64,000 nt of DNA from Paraburkholderia bryophila (GTDB lineage: Bacteria; Pseudomonadota; Gammaproteobacteria; Burkholderiales; Burkholderiaceae): NCBI RefSeq assembly GCF_013409255.1, contig NZ_JACCAS010000001.1:3472001-3536000 (forward strand). Reading direction: 5' to 3'. The first letter of the stretch is position 1; every line of letters starts with the position of its first letter. Under the pieces are notes generated by a model, which did no database searches, had not been told where the DNA came from, and was given only the letters and a program-made list of their open reading frames with translations. Of the stretch, positions 19,726 to 28,862 are shown piece by piece. The position numbers were made by a program, and so were the translations under genes.

Positions 19726-19959
19726 CTACAACAAACCGTGCTGTTGCAGCTTCTTGCGCAGCGTATTGCGGTTAATGCCGAGATACTCGGCGGCCAGTGA
19801 CTGATTGCCGCCGGCCTGCTCGAGCACCACTTCGAGCAAGGGTTTTTCTACGCACGAAATAACCATGTCGTAGACGTCGTGCGGATTGGAGCCGTCGAGA
19901 TCCTGGAAATACATCCCCAGGCTGTCGCGGACAGATTGTTCGATATTGTTCTTGCTCAT
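19726..19959 (-). CDS. fis: Fis family nucleoid-associated regulator
   Basis: This 77-residue protein carries the C-terminal Fis helix-turn-helix, [20 protein letters not shown], near residues 50-69. It is shorter than E. coli Fis (98) at the N-terminus, normal for beta-proteobacteria. It overlaps dusB by four bases (ATGA), the conserved dusB-fis arrangement, so expression follows dusB. Confidence 0.94.
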   Translation of the reverse strand: MSKNNIEQSVRDSLGMYFQDLDGSNPHDVYDMVISCVEKPLLEVVLEQAGGNQSLAAEYLGINRNTLRKKLQQHGLL

Positions 19960-21020
19960 GCTGCTAGTCGGTCGGTTGGGTCCGGCTCGCCGTTCTCGTT
20001 GAGCGTTTCGTCGACATAGACAAGGCGGTCGGAGATCGCCTTTTGTGCGTCGAAGAACTCGTTGACGGCGAGGAGTTGTTCGCGCGTGGTGTCCAGCGTA
20101 TTCATGCGATGCCGGAACACGTTGGCGCCAGAAAGGCCGCGAGTGTACCAGCCGATGTGCTTACGCGCAGTGCGCACGCCGGTAAATTCCCCGTAGAACG
20201 CGTAGTGATCTTCGAGATGCTCGTTCATCACCTGCTGGATTTCGTCGATGCGCGGCGGCGGCAGCAACTCGCCCGTTTTCAGGAAATGTTCGATCTCGCG
20301 AAACAGCCACGGGCGCCCCTGCGCGGCGCGGCCGATCATGATCGCGTCGGCGCCGGTGGCGGCGAGCACCTCGCGCGCCTTGTGCGGCGACGTAATGTCG
20401 CCGTTCGCGACCACCGGAATGCGCACGGCGGCTTTGACGGCGGCGATGGTCTCGTATTCGGCGTCGCCGTGATAGAGATCGGCGCGGGTGCGGCCGTGCA
20501 CGGTCAGCATGGCAATGCCGGCGTTTTCGGCCAGGTGCGCGACGCTCAGCGCGTTTTTATTGTCGCGATTCCAGCCGGTGCGGATCTTCAGCGTGACGGG
20601 CACCGCGTCGGGCCCGATGCCCACCGCGCCGACCACCGCCTCGACGATGCGCTGCACCAGCGGCTCGTTCTGCAACAGCGCCGAGCCGGCCGCGACATTG
20701 CAGACCTTCTTGGCCGGACAGCCCATATTGATGTCGATGATCTGCGCGCCGTTCGCGACGTTGTAGCGCGCGGCCTCGGCCATCATGACCGGATCGGCGC
20801 CGGCGATCTGCACGGAGATCGGCTCGACCTCGCCGGTATGGTTGGCGCGCCGCATGGTTTTCTCGCTTTTCCACAACTGCGCGTTCGAGGCGACCATTTC
20901 CGACACCGCATAGCCCGCGCCCAGCCGTTTGCACAGTTGCCGGAACGGCCGGTCGGTCACGCCCGCCATGGGAGCGACGAACAGGTTATTACGCAGATTG
21001 TGGGAGCCGAGAGTGGGCAT
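19956..21020 (-). CDS. dusB: tRNA-dihydrouridine synthase B
   Basis: This flavin enzyme reduces uridine in the D-loop of tRNA. The 354-residue form starts at MPTLGSHNLRNNLFVAPMAG. The TIM-barrel residues are there: GCPAKKVCNVAAGSALLQ with the catalytic Cys, TVHGRTRADLYHG with the FMN-contacting His, and VVANGDITS. An upstream extension of 58 codons is open but has no family features. Start codon of fis overlaps its stop. Confidence 0.94.
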   Translation of the reverse strand: MPTLGSHNLRNNLFVAPMAGVTDRPFRQLCKRLGAGYAVSEMVASNAQLWKSEKTMRRANHTGEVEPISVQIAGADPVMMAEAARYNVANGAQIIDINMGCPAKKVCNVAAGSALLQNEPLVQRIVEAVVGAVGIGPDAVPVTLKIRTGWNRDNKNALSVAHLAENAGIAMLTVHGRTRADLYHGDAEYETIAAVKAAVRIPVVANGDITSPHKAREVLAATGADAIMIGRAAQGRPWLFREIEHFLKTGELLPPPRIDEIQQVMNEHLEDHYAFYGEFTGVRTARKHIGWYTRGLSGANVFRHRMNTLDTTREQLLAVNEFFDAQKAISDRLVYVDETLNENGEPDPTDRLAA

Positions 21021-21154
21021 AGCGTGGACGCGCGGCGCGCCCGATTGCGCAATTTCTGTCAATCGGAGCGTTCGCGAAATGCGAGAGAAAACCACCATTT
21101 TAGCGTTAACAGATAGCCGGCACCCGACATGCGCGTGTCGTAACCCATTAAATC

Positions 21155-21182
21155 TTCTATGAAAGTGGTCCGATTCATAGAA
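21155..21182. repeat. Inverted repeat upstream of dusB-fis
   Basis: TTCTATGAA (21155-21163) and TTCATAGAA (21174-21182) are perfect 9-bp arms with a 10-bp spacer, 135 bp before the dusB start. There is no U tail, so an operator is more likely than a terminator. The rest of 21021-21225 shows a possible minus-strand -10 (TAAAAT at 21097-21102). Confidence 0.5.
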
Positions 21183-21219
21183 CCGGCATCTCACATACGG
21201 TGCGCGCCGCGCCGCGTAA

Positions 21220-21256
21220 AAAGGCCGCTAGGCGCGAGCGGGCGGCGCGCCTAGCG
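21220..21256 (-). terminator. ubiH-like gene terminator overlapping its stop codon
   Basis: CGCTAGGCGCG (21226-21236) and CGCGCCTAGCG (21246-21256) pair. On the minus strand the stem is followed by GCCTTTTTACG. The TAG stop of the hydroxylase gene is part of the stem. Confidence 0.75.
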
Positions 21257-22480
21257 ACGCTGTCCGAAGATCATTTGACGCGCCAGTGCGGTTTTCACCG
21301 GCGGCACGAATTCGAGCGCGGTAAGCGCAAGGCCGCGCACGATCGCGAGCGGCGCGAAGTCGACGGTGAACAGGCGCGCGAGCGTGTCGGTCGCGCCGAT
21401 CGTGAGGCGCCGGTCGAGCGCGCGGCGTTGGGCGAAGGTGGCGAGCGCGAGCGGCGTGGGGCCTTCCGCGGACAACGCGTCGGCGAGCGAATGCGCGTCG
21501 CGCAGGCCGAGGTTCAGCCCCTGGCCGGCCACCGGATGCAGTGTTTGCGCCGCATTGCCGATCGCGACGACGCGGCCCTGAACGAGCGTCTCGACCGCGT
21601 TCAGGCCCAACGGGAACGACGCGCGGCCTTTGATCTGCGTGAAGCGGCCCATGCGGTCGCCGAATGCCGCGCCGAGTTCGCGCAGGAAGTCGGCGTCCGG
21701 GAGTTGCGTGCGGCGTGCGGCTTCTTCCGGCGCGCAGCACCAGACCAGCGCGTAGTCTGCGCCGCGCACGCCGCCCATGGGCAGCAAAGCGATCGGACCT
21801 TGCGACGTGAAGCGCTCCCAGGCCACATGCGGTTGCGGCGAGGAGACGGTCACCGTGCCGACCAGCGCGGTTTGTCCGTAGTCGCGCGACGCACTGTCCT
21901 CGCCGGTTCGTTTGCCGGACTTCTGATCGCCGAACAACCCGCCTTCGGCATTCACCAGAATTCGCGTGCGCAACGACCGCGCGACACCCGCCGTTTCGAT
22001 CGGCAGCGTCACGCCGTCATGCTCCTGGGTCGGCGCGGCGGCCGAGGTCGAGCGGAACCAGTGCACCGGGCTCGCATGCACCGCTTCGGCGAGGCCATGC
22101 ACGATCGACCCGTAACGCAGCACATACCCCAGCGCCGGCAAGCCGTGCTCGGCGTGATCGATCAGCGTGCGGCCGAAGTGCCCGCGCTGCGACACATGAA
22201 TGCGCTGGATCGCGGTGGCGTCGGCGGGCCAGCGCAGCGGTTCCAGAATCATCCGGCTGCCGTGCGAGACGGCGATCGCGCGCGGATCGGCGATCGAATC
22301 TTCCGGCTCGCGCGCGTCGACCAGCGCGATCTTCAGCGCCTGGGTCGCGCTGCGGCGCGCCAGCCAGCCGGCCAGCGCCAGCCCGACCGGACCGGCGCCG
22401 ACGATCGTCACGTCGAAGTCGTACGGATGAGCGGCCGAGGCGGGCTTCAGAATCACCGTCGACGGGGAAACATCGTTCAT
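21251..22480 (-). CDS. ubiH: FAD-dependent ubiquinone-biosynthesis hydroxylase (UbiH family)
   Basis: This 409-residue aromatic hydroxylase belongs to the UbiH/UbiF/COQ6 family. The dinucleotide-binding VTIVGAGPVGLALAG is near residues 24-38 and the FAD-ribityl motif VAIGNAAQTLHPVAGQGLNLG near 300-320. The gene lies six bp behind pepP, as ubiH lies next to pepP in E. coli, supporting a role in ubiquinone ring hydroxylation. Which ring carbon it modifies cannot be told, as regiospecificity varies among beta-proteobacteria. Confidence 0.86.
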   Translation of the reverse strand: MNDVSPSTVILKPASAAHPYDFDVTIVGAGPVGLALAGWLARRSATQALKIALVDAREPEDSIADPRAIAVSHGSRMILEPLRWPADATAIQRIHVSQRGHFGRTLIDHAEHGLPALGYVLRYGSIVHGLAEAVHASPVHWFRSTSAAAPTQEHDGVTLPIETAGVARSLRTRILVNAEGGLFGDQKSGKRTGEDSASRDYGQTALVGTVTVSSPQPHVAWERFTSQGPIALLPMGGVRGADYALVWCCAPEEAARRTQLPDADFLRELGAAFGDRMGRFTQIKGRASFPLGLNAVETLVQGRVVAIGNAAQTLHPVAGQGLNLGLRDAHSLADALSAEGPTPLALATFAQRRALDRRLTIGATDTLARLFTVDFAPLAIVRGLALTALEFVPPVKTALARQMIFGQRR

Positions 22481-22486
22481 TGCGGA

Positions 22487-23893
22487 TTACTTCCTTGTTT
22501 CGTGGGCCGCGCGGGCTTCCTGCATCAGCGCCTCGATCTCGTCGGCGGCGACCGGCACGTCGCGCGTGATCAACTCGCAGCCGGTCGGCGTGACGATCGC
22601 GTCGTCCTCGATACGGATGCCGATATTCCAGTAGCGCTCGGGCACGCCCTCTGTCGGGCGGATGTACAGGCCGGGCTCGATGGTCAGCGTCATCGACGCC
22701 TGCAAGGTGCGCCACGGCAACACGCCCGCTTCGTCGCGCGGCGCGCCGCGTTCGCGGTAGTCGCCGACGTCGTGCACGTCCATGCCGAGCCAGTGGCCGG
22801 TGCGGTGCATATAGAAGGGCGCGTAGGCGCGTTCGGCGATCACGTCGTCGACCGAAGCGAACTTCGCGCGGTCGATGATGCCGGTGTCGAGCAAGCCCTG
22901 CGACAGCACGCGCACGGCCGCCTGATGAGGAGCGTCGAAGGTGGCGCCGGCGCGGGTGGCGTCGACGGCGGCCTGCTGCGCGGCCAGCACGATGTCATAC
23001 AGCTCGCGCTGCGCCGGCGTGAAGCGGCCGCTGGCGGGGAACGTACGGGTGATGTCGGACGCGTAGCCGTCGAGTTCGCAGGCCGCGTCGATCAGGATCA
23101 GGTCGCCGTCCTGCGCCACGCCGTTGCCGGCCGGGTAGTGCAGCACGCAGGCATTGGCGCCCGCCGCGACGATCGATGTATAAGCCGGCGCCTGCGCGCC
23201 GAATTTGCGGAACGTGTAGAGCAGTTCGGCTTCGAGTTCGTACTCGCGGATGCCCGGATGGCACGCGGCCATTGCGCGGCGATGCGCCTGCGCCGAAATC
23301 TGCCCGGCGCGCCGCATGACGGCGAGTTCGTGGTCGTCTTTGACGAGCCGCATGTCGTCGAGCAGCGGGATCAGATCGCCGGCGGCGGTCGGCGTCGCGA
23401 CGCCGCTGCGGCCCTGTGCGCGTACCGTATCGAGCCAGCCGCGCACCTGTTCGTCCAGTTGCGCCGAGCTGCCGAGCGCGTAGTGCAGCGACGGCTTGTC
23501 GGCGAGCAGCCGCGGCAGTTGCACGTCGACGTCGCCGATCGCGAATGCGGCGTCGAAACCGAACGCCGCGCGCGCGCCGTCGGGGCCGAAGCGGAAACCT
23601 TCCCACGTTTCGCGCTCGACGTTCTTCTCGCGGCAGAACAGGATCGACGCCGGTTCGCCGGACGCGGCGCTGGCGTCGAGCACCAGCAGCGCCTCCGGTT
23701 CGGTGAAGCCGGTCAGGTAGTAGAAGTAGCTGTCGTGCCGGTACGGATAATCGGCGTCGCGGTTGCGCAGCGCTTCCGGCGCGGTGGGGACGATGGCGAC
23801 GCCGCCGCCCGTCGCGCGCAGCGCGGCGAGGACGCGCTCGCGGCGCGTTCGGTAGACGTCGATGGCGAGGGTGGGTTCGGTCGGCTGGTTCAT
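22487..23893 (-). CDS. pepP: Xaa-Pro aminopeptidase (aminopeptidase P)
   Basis: This 468-residue M24B metallopeptidase removes residues N-terminal to proline. Metal ligands are visible in DAACELDGYASDITRTF (two Asp), HRTGHWLGMDVHDVG (His), TIEPGLYI (Glu) and GIRIEDDAIV (Glu). The N-terminal creatinase-like domain covers the first 170 residues (YPYRHDSYFYYLTGF). The start is MNQPTEPTL; the 279-codon upstream extension runs antisense to the GST gene and is discarded. Confidence 0.94.
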   Translation of the reverse strand: MNQPTEPTLAIDVYRTRRERVLAALRATGGGVAIVPTAPEALRNRDADYPYRHDSYFYYLTGFTEPEALLVLDASAASGEPASILFCREKNVERETWEGFRFGPDGARAAFGFDAAFAIGDVDVQLPRLLADKPSLHYALGSSAQLDEQVRGWLDTVRAQGRSGVATPTAAGDLIPLLDDMRLVKDDHELAVMRRAGQISAQAHRRAMAACHPGIREYELEAELLYTFRKFGAQAPAYTSIVAAGANACVLHYPAGNGVAQDGDLILIDAACELDGYASDITRTFPASGRFTPAQRELYDIVLAAQQAAVDATRAGATFDAPHQAAVRVLSQGLLDTGIIDRAKFASVDDVIAERAYAPFYMHRTGHWLGMDVHDVGDYRERGAPRDEAGVLPWRTLQASMTLTIEPGLYIRPTEGVPERYWNIGIRIEDDAIVTPTGCELITRDVPVAADEIEALMQEARAAHETRK

Positions 23894-24076
23894 CGTGCGA
23901 TTGTAGCGCCCAATGCAAGGACTTATTTTGCGCAGATACTGGTCGCAGCGACGCCGCGCCGCTGTTGCAATCCATCCACAGCGAGTCTGCATGCGGCTTG
24001 CGAAGAGACGCCGGTACACTCGCGAAGGCCGCCCAGCACTTATACTTTCGCCGGATTCAGACAAAGGCAGATGGTA

Positions 24077-24691
24077 ATGATGAAACTCATCGGTTCGCTC
24101 GGTAGCCCGTATGTGCGTAAAGCGCGGATCGTGCTGGCCGACAAGAAGATCGACTACGAACTGGTGCCCGAGAACGTCTGGGCGCCCGACACCACGATTC
24201 ACACCTTCAATCCGCTCGGCAAAGTGCCGTGCCTCGTGATGGAAGACGGCGAAGCGGTGTTCGACTCGCGGGTGATCTGCGAATACGTGGATACGCTGTC
24301 GCCGGTCGGCAAGCTGATTCCACAGTCCGGCCGTGAACGCGTGGAAGTGCGCTGCTGGGAAGCGCTCGCCGACGGCATTCTCGACGCGGCGGTGCTGATT
24401 CGCCTCGAAAGCACGCAGCGCGCGCCGGAGTTGCGCGTGGACGCGTGGGTCGCGCGCCAGCAACGCAAGATCGACGAAGCGCTGATCGCGATGTCGCAGG
24501 GTCTGGGCAGCAAGACGTGGTGCGCGGGCAATCACTACACGCTCGCCGATATCGCAATGGGATGCGCATTGGGTTATCTGGATTTCCGCATGCCCGAATT
24601 GAACTGGCGCGAACCGTATCCGAATCTGGATAAGCATTTCCAGAAGCTCTCGCTGCGTCAGTCGTTTATCGATACGGTGCCGGCGAATTGA
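24077..24691 (+). CDS. Glutathione S-transferase (YibF-like)
   Basis: This protein of about 204 residues starts MMKLIGSLGSPYVRKARIVL, with Ser in the position that activates glutathione in this branch. The thioredoxin-like N domain ends with FNPLGKVPCLVMEDGEAVFDS, and an all-alpha C domain follows (YTLADIAMGCALGYLDFRM). E. coli YibF (202 residues) is the nearest pattern; its physiological substrate is not known. The ATGs at 24071, 24077 and 24080 are all in frame; AAAGG spacing favours 24077. Confidence 0.86.
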   Translation: MMKLIGSLGSPYVRKARIVLADKKIDYELVPENVWAPDTTIHTFNPLGKVPCLVMEDGEAVFDSRVICEYVDTLSPVGKLIPQSGRERVEVRCWEALADGILDAAVLIRLESTQRAPELRVDAWVARQQRKIDEALIAMSQGLGSKTWCAGNHYTLADIAMGCALGYLDFRMPELNWREPYPNLDKHFQKLSLRQSFIDTVPAN

Positions 24692-24771
24692 GTTGGCCCT
24701 GGAAGATTGAGTATTGCAAAATGCTGTCAATCAAGCTTCCAAAATAATGAATTAAAGCTTACGTTTGTGGT

Positions 24772-24808
24772 AAAAATGCGCCTGCCCGTCAGGCGCATTT
24801 TTTTTGTC
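24772..24808 (+). terminator. Terminator after the GST gene
   Basis: AAAATGCGCCTG-CCCGT-CAGGCGCATTTT with a long T run, 80 bp downstream of the stop. Confidence 0.88.
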
Positions 24809-24950
24809 TGTCGCGTGGCGCAATGGTTTATGCGGTTTATGCAATCAACATATCCGGTGAATTGGGCGGTGAATTGCAGCCATTGCGAATCGGCGCCGTA
24901 TGAGAGAACGCGCCGCTCAAATCAAACAACTTCGCACAGAGACTTCCACC

Positions 24951-25709
24951 ATGAAACCTTATCGCTTTGTCATTGCCGCTTCCGCCTGCGCATTGTTTGC
25001 GGCCTGCTCGAATGTCGGCAATGTCGATCCGTCCGCGTTGATCAAGTCCGGCCAGATGGCCACCCAGGCCGCCACGCTGAGCGACGCCGACGTGCGCGCG
25101 TTGACCGACAAGTCCTGCGCGCAACTGGACGGCGAAAACAAGATCGCCGCCGCGAACAGCAAGTACCAGAAGCGCCTGAACAAGATTGCCACGCAACTGG
25201 GCGACAACATCAACGGCACGCCGGTCAACTACAAGGTGTACATGACCAAAGATGTCAACGCATGGGCCATGGCCAACGGTTGCGTGCGCGTTTACAGCGG
25301 CTTGATGGACATGATGAACGACAACGAAGTGCGCGGCGTGGTCGGCCACGAAATGGGTCACGTGGCGCTCGGCCACACGAAGAAGGCGATGCAGGTGGCT
25401 TATGCGACGTCGGCGGTGCGCGGCGCGGCGAGCTCGGCGGGTGGCCTGGCGGGATCGCTGTCCGGCTCGCAACTGGGCGACTTCTCCGAGAAGCTGATTA
25501 ACGCGCAATTCTCGCAAACCCAGGAAAGCGCCGCCGACGATTATTCGTTCGATTTGCAGAAAAAGAAGAAGCTGGATCCGTCCGGACTGGTGACGGCATT
25601 CAACAAGCTCGCGCAACTGGATGGCGGTAAATCGAGTATGTTCAGCTCGCATCCGTCGTCGCCGGAGCGTGCGCAGCATATTCAGCAGCGGATCGCTTCG
25701 AATCAGTAA
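24951..25709 (+). CDS. loiP: Outer-membrane lipoprotein metalloprotease, M48 family (LoiP-like)
   Basis: This 252-residue lipoprotein has the signal peptide MKPYRFVIAASACALFAAC with the lipobox Cys at 19. The gluzincin motif HEMGHVALGH is near residue 140 and the third ligand Glu in ESAADDYS near 194. Length and the segments NSKYQKRLNKIA, INGTPVNYKVYM and GCVRVYSGLMDMM closely follow E. coli LoiP (YggG), a periplasmic-side outer-membrane protease that is partnered by BepA. Quality control of envelope proteins is the inferred role. Confidence 0.88.
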   Translation: MKPYRFVIAASACALFAACSNVGNVDPSALIKSGQMATQAATLSDADVRALTDKSCAQLDGENKIAAANSKYQKRLNKIATQLGDNINGTPVNYKVYMTKDVNAWAMANGCVRVYSGLMDMMNDNEVRGVVGHEMGHVALGHTKKAMQVAYATSAVRGAASSAGGLAGSLSGSQLGDFSEKLINAQFSQTQESAADDYSFDLQKKKKLDPSGLVTAFNKLAQLDGGKSSMFSSHPSSPERAQHIQQRIASNQ

Positions 25710-25724
25710 AACGGTGGGTGAATG

Positions 25725-25765
25725 AAAAACGCGCGCTCTGGAATGCCAGCAGCGCGCGTTTTTGT
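25725..25765 (+). terminator. loiP terminator
   Basis: AAAAACGCGCGCT and AGCGCGCGTTTTT form a 13-bp stem with a 13-base loop. The stem is T-tailed on both strands, but lnt on the other strand ends 120 bp away. Confidence 0.85.
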
Positions 25766-25887
25766 TTCCGGCGGTTATTTCTTTTGCGGCGATTAATCGG
25801 ATCGCATGGGTTTTAGCTTCGACACCCGGTGAGAAATAAGGAGGCGGTTGGCCGCCGCCCGCGCTTATTCCTTGCCGCTACGGCGTT

Positions 25888-27630
25888 TTACGACGTTTTA
25901 CGGCGTCGGGTAATGCCCGGCCCAAACGCAAAACCAAACGCCAGCAGCAGCAACGATACCGCCAGCACCGTGTTATTGCCGCTCGTCACATACGGCGTGC
26001 TGCCGGACGTGCCTTGCACCGTCACGTCGAGCGAGCCGATCGTAAACGGCTTGAGGCGGCCGAGCACTTTGCCGTTCGCATCGATCGCGGCGGTCATGCC
26101 GGTGTTGGTGGCGCGCAGCATCGGCCGGCCGGTTTCCAGCGAACGCATGCGCGCGATCTGCAGATGCTGGTCCAGCGCGATCGTGTCGCCGAACCAGGCG
26201 AGATTGGTCGAGTTGACCAGCACGCCGGCCGGCGTGTCGCTTTCGCGAATGCTGCGGGCAATCTCTTCACCGAAGATGTCTTCGTAGCAGATGTCGACCG
26301 AGACCGGCTGGTTGTGCACCATGAACGGTTTCTGTACCGGCGCGCCGCGGAAGAAATCGCCGAGCGGAATGTTCATCAGATTGACGAACCAGCGGAAGCC
26401 CCACGGCACGAACTCGCCGAACGGCACGAGGTGGTGCTTGTCGTAGCGGTACACGTCGCGGGAACCGGGTGTGACGCCGAACAGGCTGTTCGTGTAGTCG
26501 ATCAACTGGCCTTCCGGCGTGACCGTGCCGCCGAGTGCGCCGAACAGGATGGCGCTGCCGGTCGAGTCTGAAAAACGGCGCACCGCCGACGCGAACGGCG
26601 CCGGTAATTGCTGGATGAAAACCGGAATCGCCGTTTCTGGCGTGACGATCAGATCGGCCGGTTTCGACGTGATCATTTGCTGGTACATGTCGATCGCGGC
26701 GCGCATGCCGGATTCTTCGAACTTCATCTCCTGTTTGACGTTGCCTTGCAGGAGACGCACGGTCAGCGGCGCGTTGGCGGGGACGGTCCATTGCGCGAGC
26801 GGCAGCAGCAGGCCGGCTGCAATCAGCGCGAGCGCGAAGACGCTGGGCAGTGCGGCGCGGACGCCACCGGGTTTGCCCTTCACCTGGCCACTGTCAGCCG
26901 GGGCGCGGCTATTGCCACTGACACCGTTGCCGCCCGCAGCAGTCCCACTCGCCTGGCGCAAAGCCGTCAGTTGCATCAGCGCCTGCACGATCAGCGCGGC
27001 CACCAGCGCCAGCACCCAGCCCACGCCATACACGCCCGCCACGGGCGCAAAGCCGGCGAACGGACCGTCCACCTGCGCATAACCGCTCGCGAGCCACGGA
27101 AAGCCGGTGAACACCGTGCCGCGCAGCCATTCACCGATCGCCCACGCGCTCGCGAACGCCAGCGCACCATGCCAGGTCGGCGAGAACGGCGTGCGATCGT
27201 CCGCCGCGCCGTTGCGCGCATGACCGGCGCAGAACGACCACAGCGCGGCGGCGAACGCCGGATAAATCGCCAGATACAACGAAAACAGCACGACCGCGGC
27301 GCCGGCGAGCGGCGCGCTCATGCCGCCGTAGAAATGCATGCTGACGTACAGCCACCACACGCCGCTGACGAAGTTGCCGAAGCCGAACGCGCCGCCCGTG
27401 AGGGCCGCGCTTTTCCAGCCGGTGCTGCGCGTGAGCCACGCGAAGTAAAACGCGAAGATCGCGAGTTCGAGCCAGCCGCCATGCGGCGTCGGCGCGAATG
27501 AAAGCGTATTGGCTGCGCCGGCGACGGCGGCAACGAGGTAATGCCAGCGGGGCAGCGCGCGGCCGCGGACAGCTTGAGCGGCAGAAGCGCTCACGCCGCG
27601 GCGCGAACGGGAAGTTATCGGGTCGGCCAT
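25888..27630 (-). CDS. lnt: Apolipoprotein N-acyltransferase
   Basis: This inner-membrane enzyme adds the third acyl chain to lipoproteins. With 580 residues it is longer than E. coli Lnt (512), mostly through a Ser/Gly-rich insert near residues 235-260. Several membrane helices precede the nitrilase domain. The catalytic residues fit Glu in VTPETAIPVF, Lys in YDKHHLVPFGEFVP and Cys in VDICYEDIFGEE. It is the last gene of the miaB-phoH-ybeY-chaC-corC-lnt run. Confidence 0.94.
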   Translation of the reverse strand: MADPITSRSRRGVSASAAQAVRGRALPRWHYLVAAVAGAANTLSFAPTPHGGWLELAIFAFYFAWLTRSTGWKSAALTGGAFGFGNFVSGVWWLYVSMHFYGGMSAPLAGAAVVLFSLYLAIYPAFAAALWSFCAGHARNGAADDRTPFSPTWHGALAFASAWAIGEWLRGTVFTGFPWLASGYAQVDGPFAGFAPVAGVYGVGWVLALVAALIVQALMQLTALRQASGTAAGGNGVSGNSRAPADSGQVKGKPGGVRAALPSVFALALIAAGLLLPLAQWTVPANAPLTVRLLQGNVKQEMKFEESGMRAAIDMYQQMITSKPADLIVTPETAIPVFIQQLPAPFASAVRRFSDSTGSAILFGALGGTVTPEGQLIDYTNSLFGVTPGSRDVYRYDKHHLVPFGEFVPWGFRWFVNLMNIPLGDFFRGAPVQKPFMVHNQPVSVDICYEDIFGEEIARSIRESDTPAGVLVNSTNLAWFGDTIALDQHLQIARMRSLETGRPMLRATNTGMTAAIDANGKVLGRLKPFTIGSLDVTVQGTSGSTPYVTSGNNTVLAVSLLLLAFGFAFGPGITRRRKTS

Positions 27631-27691
27631 TGTTGCGCGGTCGGCGTGAGGTGTTGAGGAAGCGAAGAAAGCGAGCCCGTGAGGGCTAAGC

Positions 27692-28585
27692 TCAGGTCTG
27701 CACGTGCTGCGCTTCGCGCTCGCGCTGGCCGGCCAGCGGATCGCGGCGCACCAGCAGCATGTGGATCTGGCGGGCGTCGCCGCGCAGAATCTCGAAGATC
27801 AGGTCGTCGAGGCGAACCTTCTCGCCGCGATGCGGCACGCGGCCGAAATGATGCGTGACGAGTCCGCCGATCGTATCGACTTCGTCGTCCGGGTAATGCG
27901 TGCCGAAGGCTTCGTTGAACTGCTCGATCTCGGTCAGCGCGCGCACGCGGAAACGTCCGTCCGGCGACGCGATGATGTTGCCGCTTTCCTCGTCGAAGTC
28001 ATATTCGTCTTCGATATCGCCGACGATCTGTTCCAGCACGTCTTCGATCGTGATCAGGCCGGCCACGCCGCCGTATTCGTCGACCACCACCGCGAGGTGA
28101 TTGCGATTCACTCGGAAGTCGTGCAGCAGCACGTTCAGGCGCTTCGATTCGGGAATGAACACGGCGGGGCGCAGCATGCCGCGCACGTCGAACTCTTCCT
28201 CGGCGTAGTAGCGCAGCAGGTCTTTCGCCAGCAGCACGCCGATGATGTTGTCGCGGTTGCCCTCGAACACCGGATAGCGCGAGTGCGCCTTTTCCAGCAC
28301 GTAGGGGATGAATTCGGCGGGACTGTCCGCGATGTTGATCGCGTCCATTTGGGCGCGCGGCACCATGATGTCGCGGGCGCTCAGTTCGGAGACCTGGAAG
28401 ACCCCTTCGATCATCGACAGCGAGTCGGCGTCGATCAGGTTGCGCTCGTGCGCGTCCTGCAGGATTTCAAGAAGTTCTGCGCGCGAGTCGGGCTCGGGCG
28501 AGATGAAGTCGGTAAAACGCTCGAGGAGTGAGCGCTTTTCTTGCGGTTTGTCGAGTTGGCGTCGACTGGGATACGTGTCGTTCAT
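27692..28585 (-). CDS. corC: CorC/HlyC-family CBS-domain protein
   Basis: This 297-residue cytoplasmic protein has two CBS domains (about residues 65-190; IMVPRAQMDAINI and VDEYGGVAGLITIEDVLEQIVGD region) and a C-terminal CorC_HlyC domain with GGLVTHHFGRVPHRGE. The E. coli homologue YbeX/CorC lies between ybeY and lnt and has been linked to Mg/Co efflux and, more recently, ribosome maturation. The start is MNDTYPSRRQL; a longer open frame is not used. Lnt follows after about 60 bp. Confidence 0.92.
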   Translation of the reverse strand: MNDTYPSRRQLDKPQEKRSLLERFTDFISPEPDSRAELLEILQDAHERNLIDADSLSMIEGVFQVSELSARDIMVPRAQMDAINIADSPAEFIPYVLEKAHSRYPVFEGNRDNIIGVLLAKDLLRYYAEEEFDVRGMLRPAVFIPESKRLNVLLHDFRVNRNHLAVVVDEYGGVAGLITIEDVLEQIVGDIEDEYDFDEESGNIIASPDGRFRVRALTEIEQFNEAFGTHYPDDEVDTIGGLVTHHFGRVPHRGEKVRLDDLIFEILRGDARQIHMLLVRRDPLAGQREREAQHVQT

Positions 28586-28862
28586 GGTAGTGCGCCCGGC
28601 GAGTCTGGGCGCGCTGTTGCAGAGCATTAAGGATACACCAGGCACATGGCAGGACCGTGTCCCGCCGGGCCGGGCGAAGAGTGAAGCAGGGGTGAGGCGC
28701 GGTAAACGCACTGCGCCGCAAGGGCGCCAGTGGGTCAATCCTAACTGATTACGCGAACAACGGCGTTTTGAAGCAAAAAAGTACACGTGATGGCCGACAT
28801 GCGCGACGCCATGGCGGCCGTTGCTAACGGATTGATGATCTGCGGCAGGGCACTCGCGCCGA

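Noticed and set aside
18041..19804. A 587-codon plus-strand frame
   Set aside because: Antisense to purH; His/Arg-rich composition from GC-rich complement, no start signal and no domain.
21200..24691. A plus-strand open frame of 1163 codons covering 21200-24691
   Set aside because: Its first 950 codons are antisense to the well-supported ubiH-like and pepP genes and are Arg/Ala/Gly-rich without motifs; only the last 204 codons (GST) are real.
28741..28862. Minus-strand frame behind chaC reading a hydrophobic stretch (PQIINPLATAAMASRMSAI)
   Set aside because: It belongs to a frame that is antisense-like noise inside chaC, has no start codon or ribosome site near the hydrophobic part, and would give only 23 residues from its ATG.
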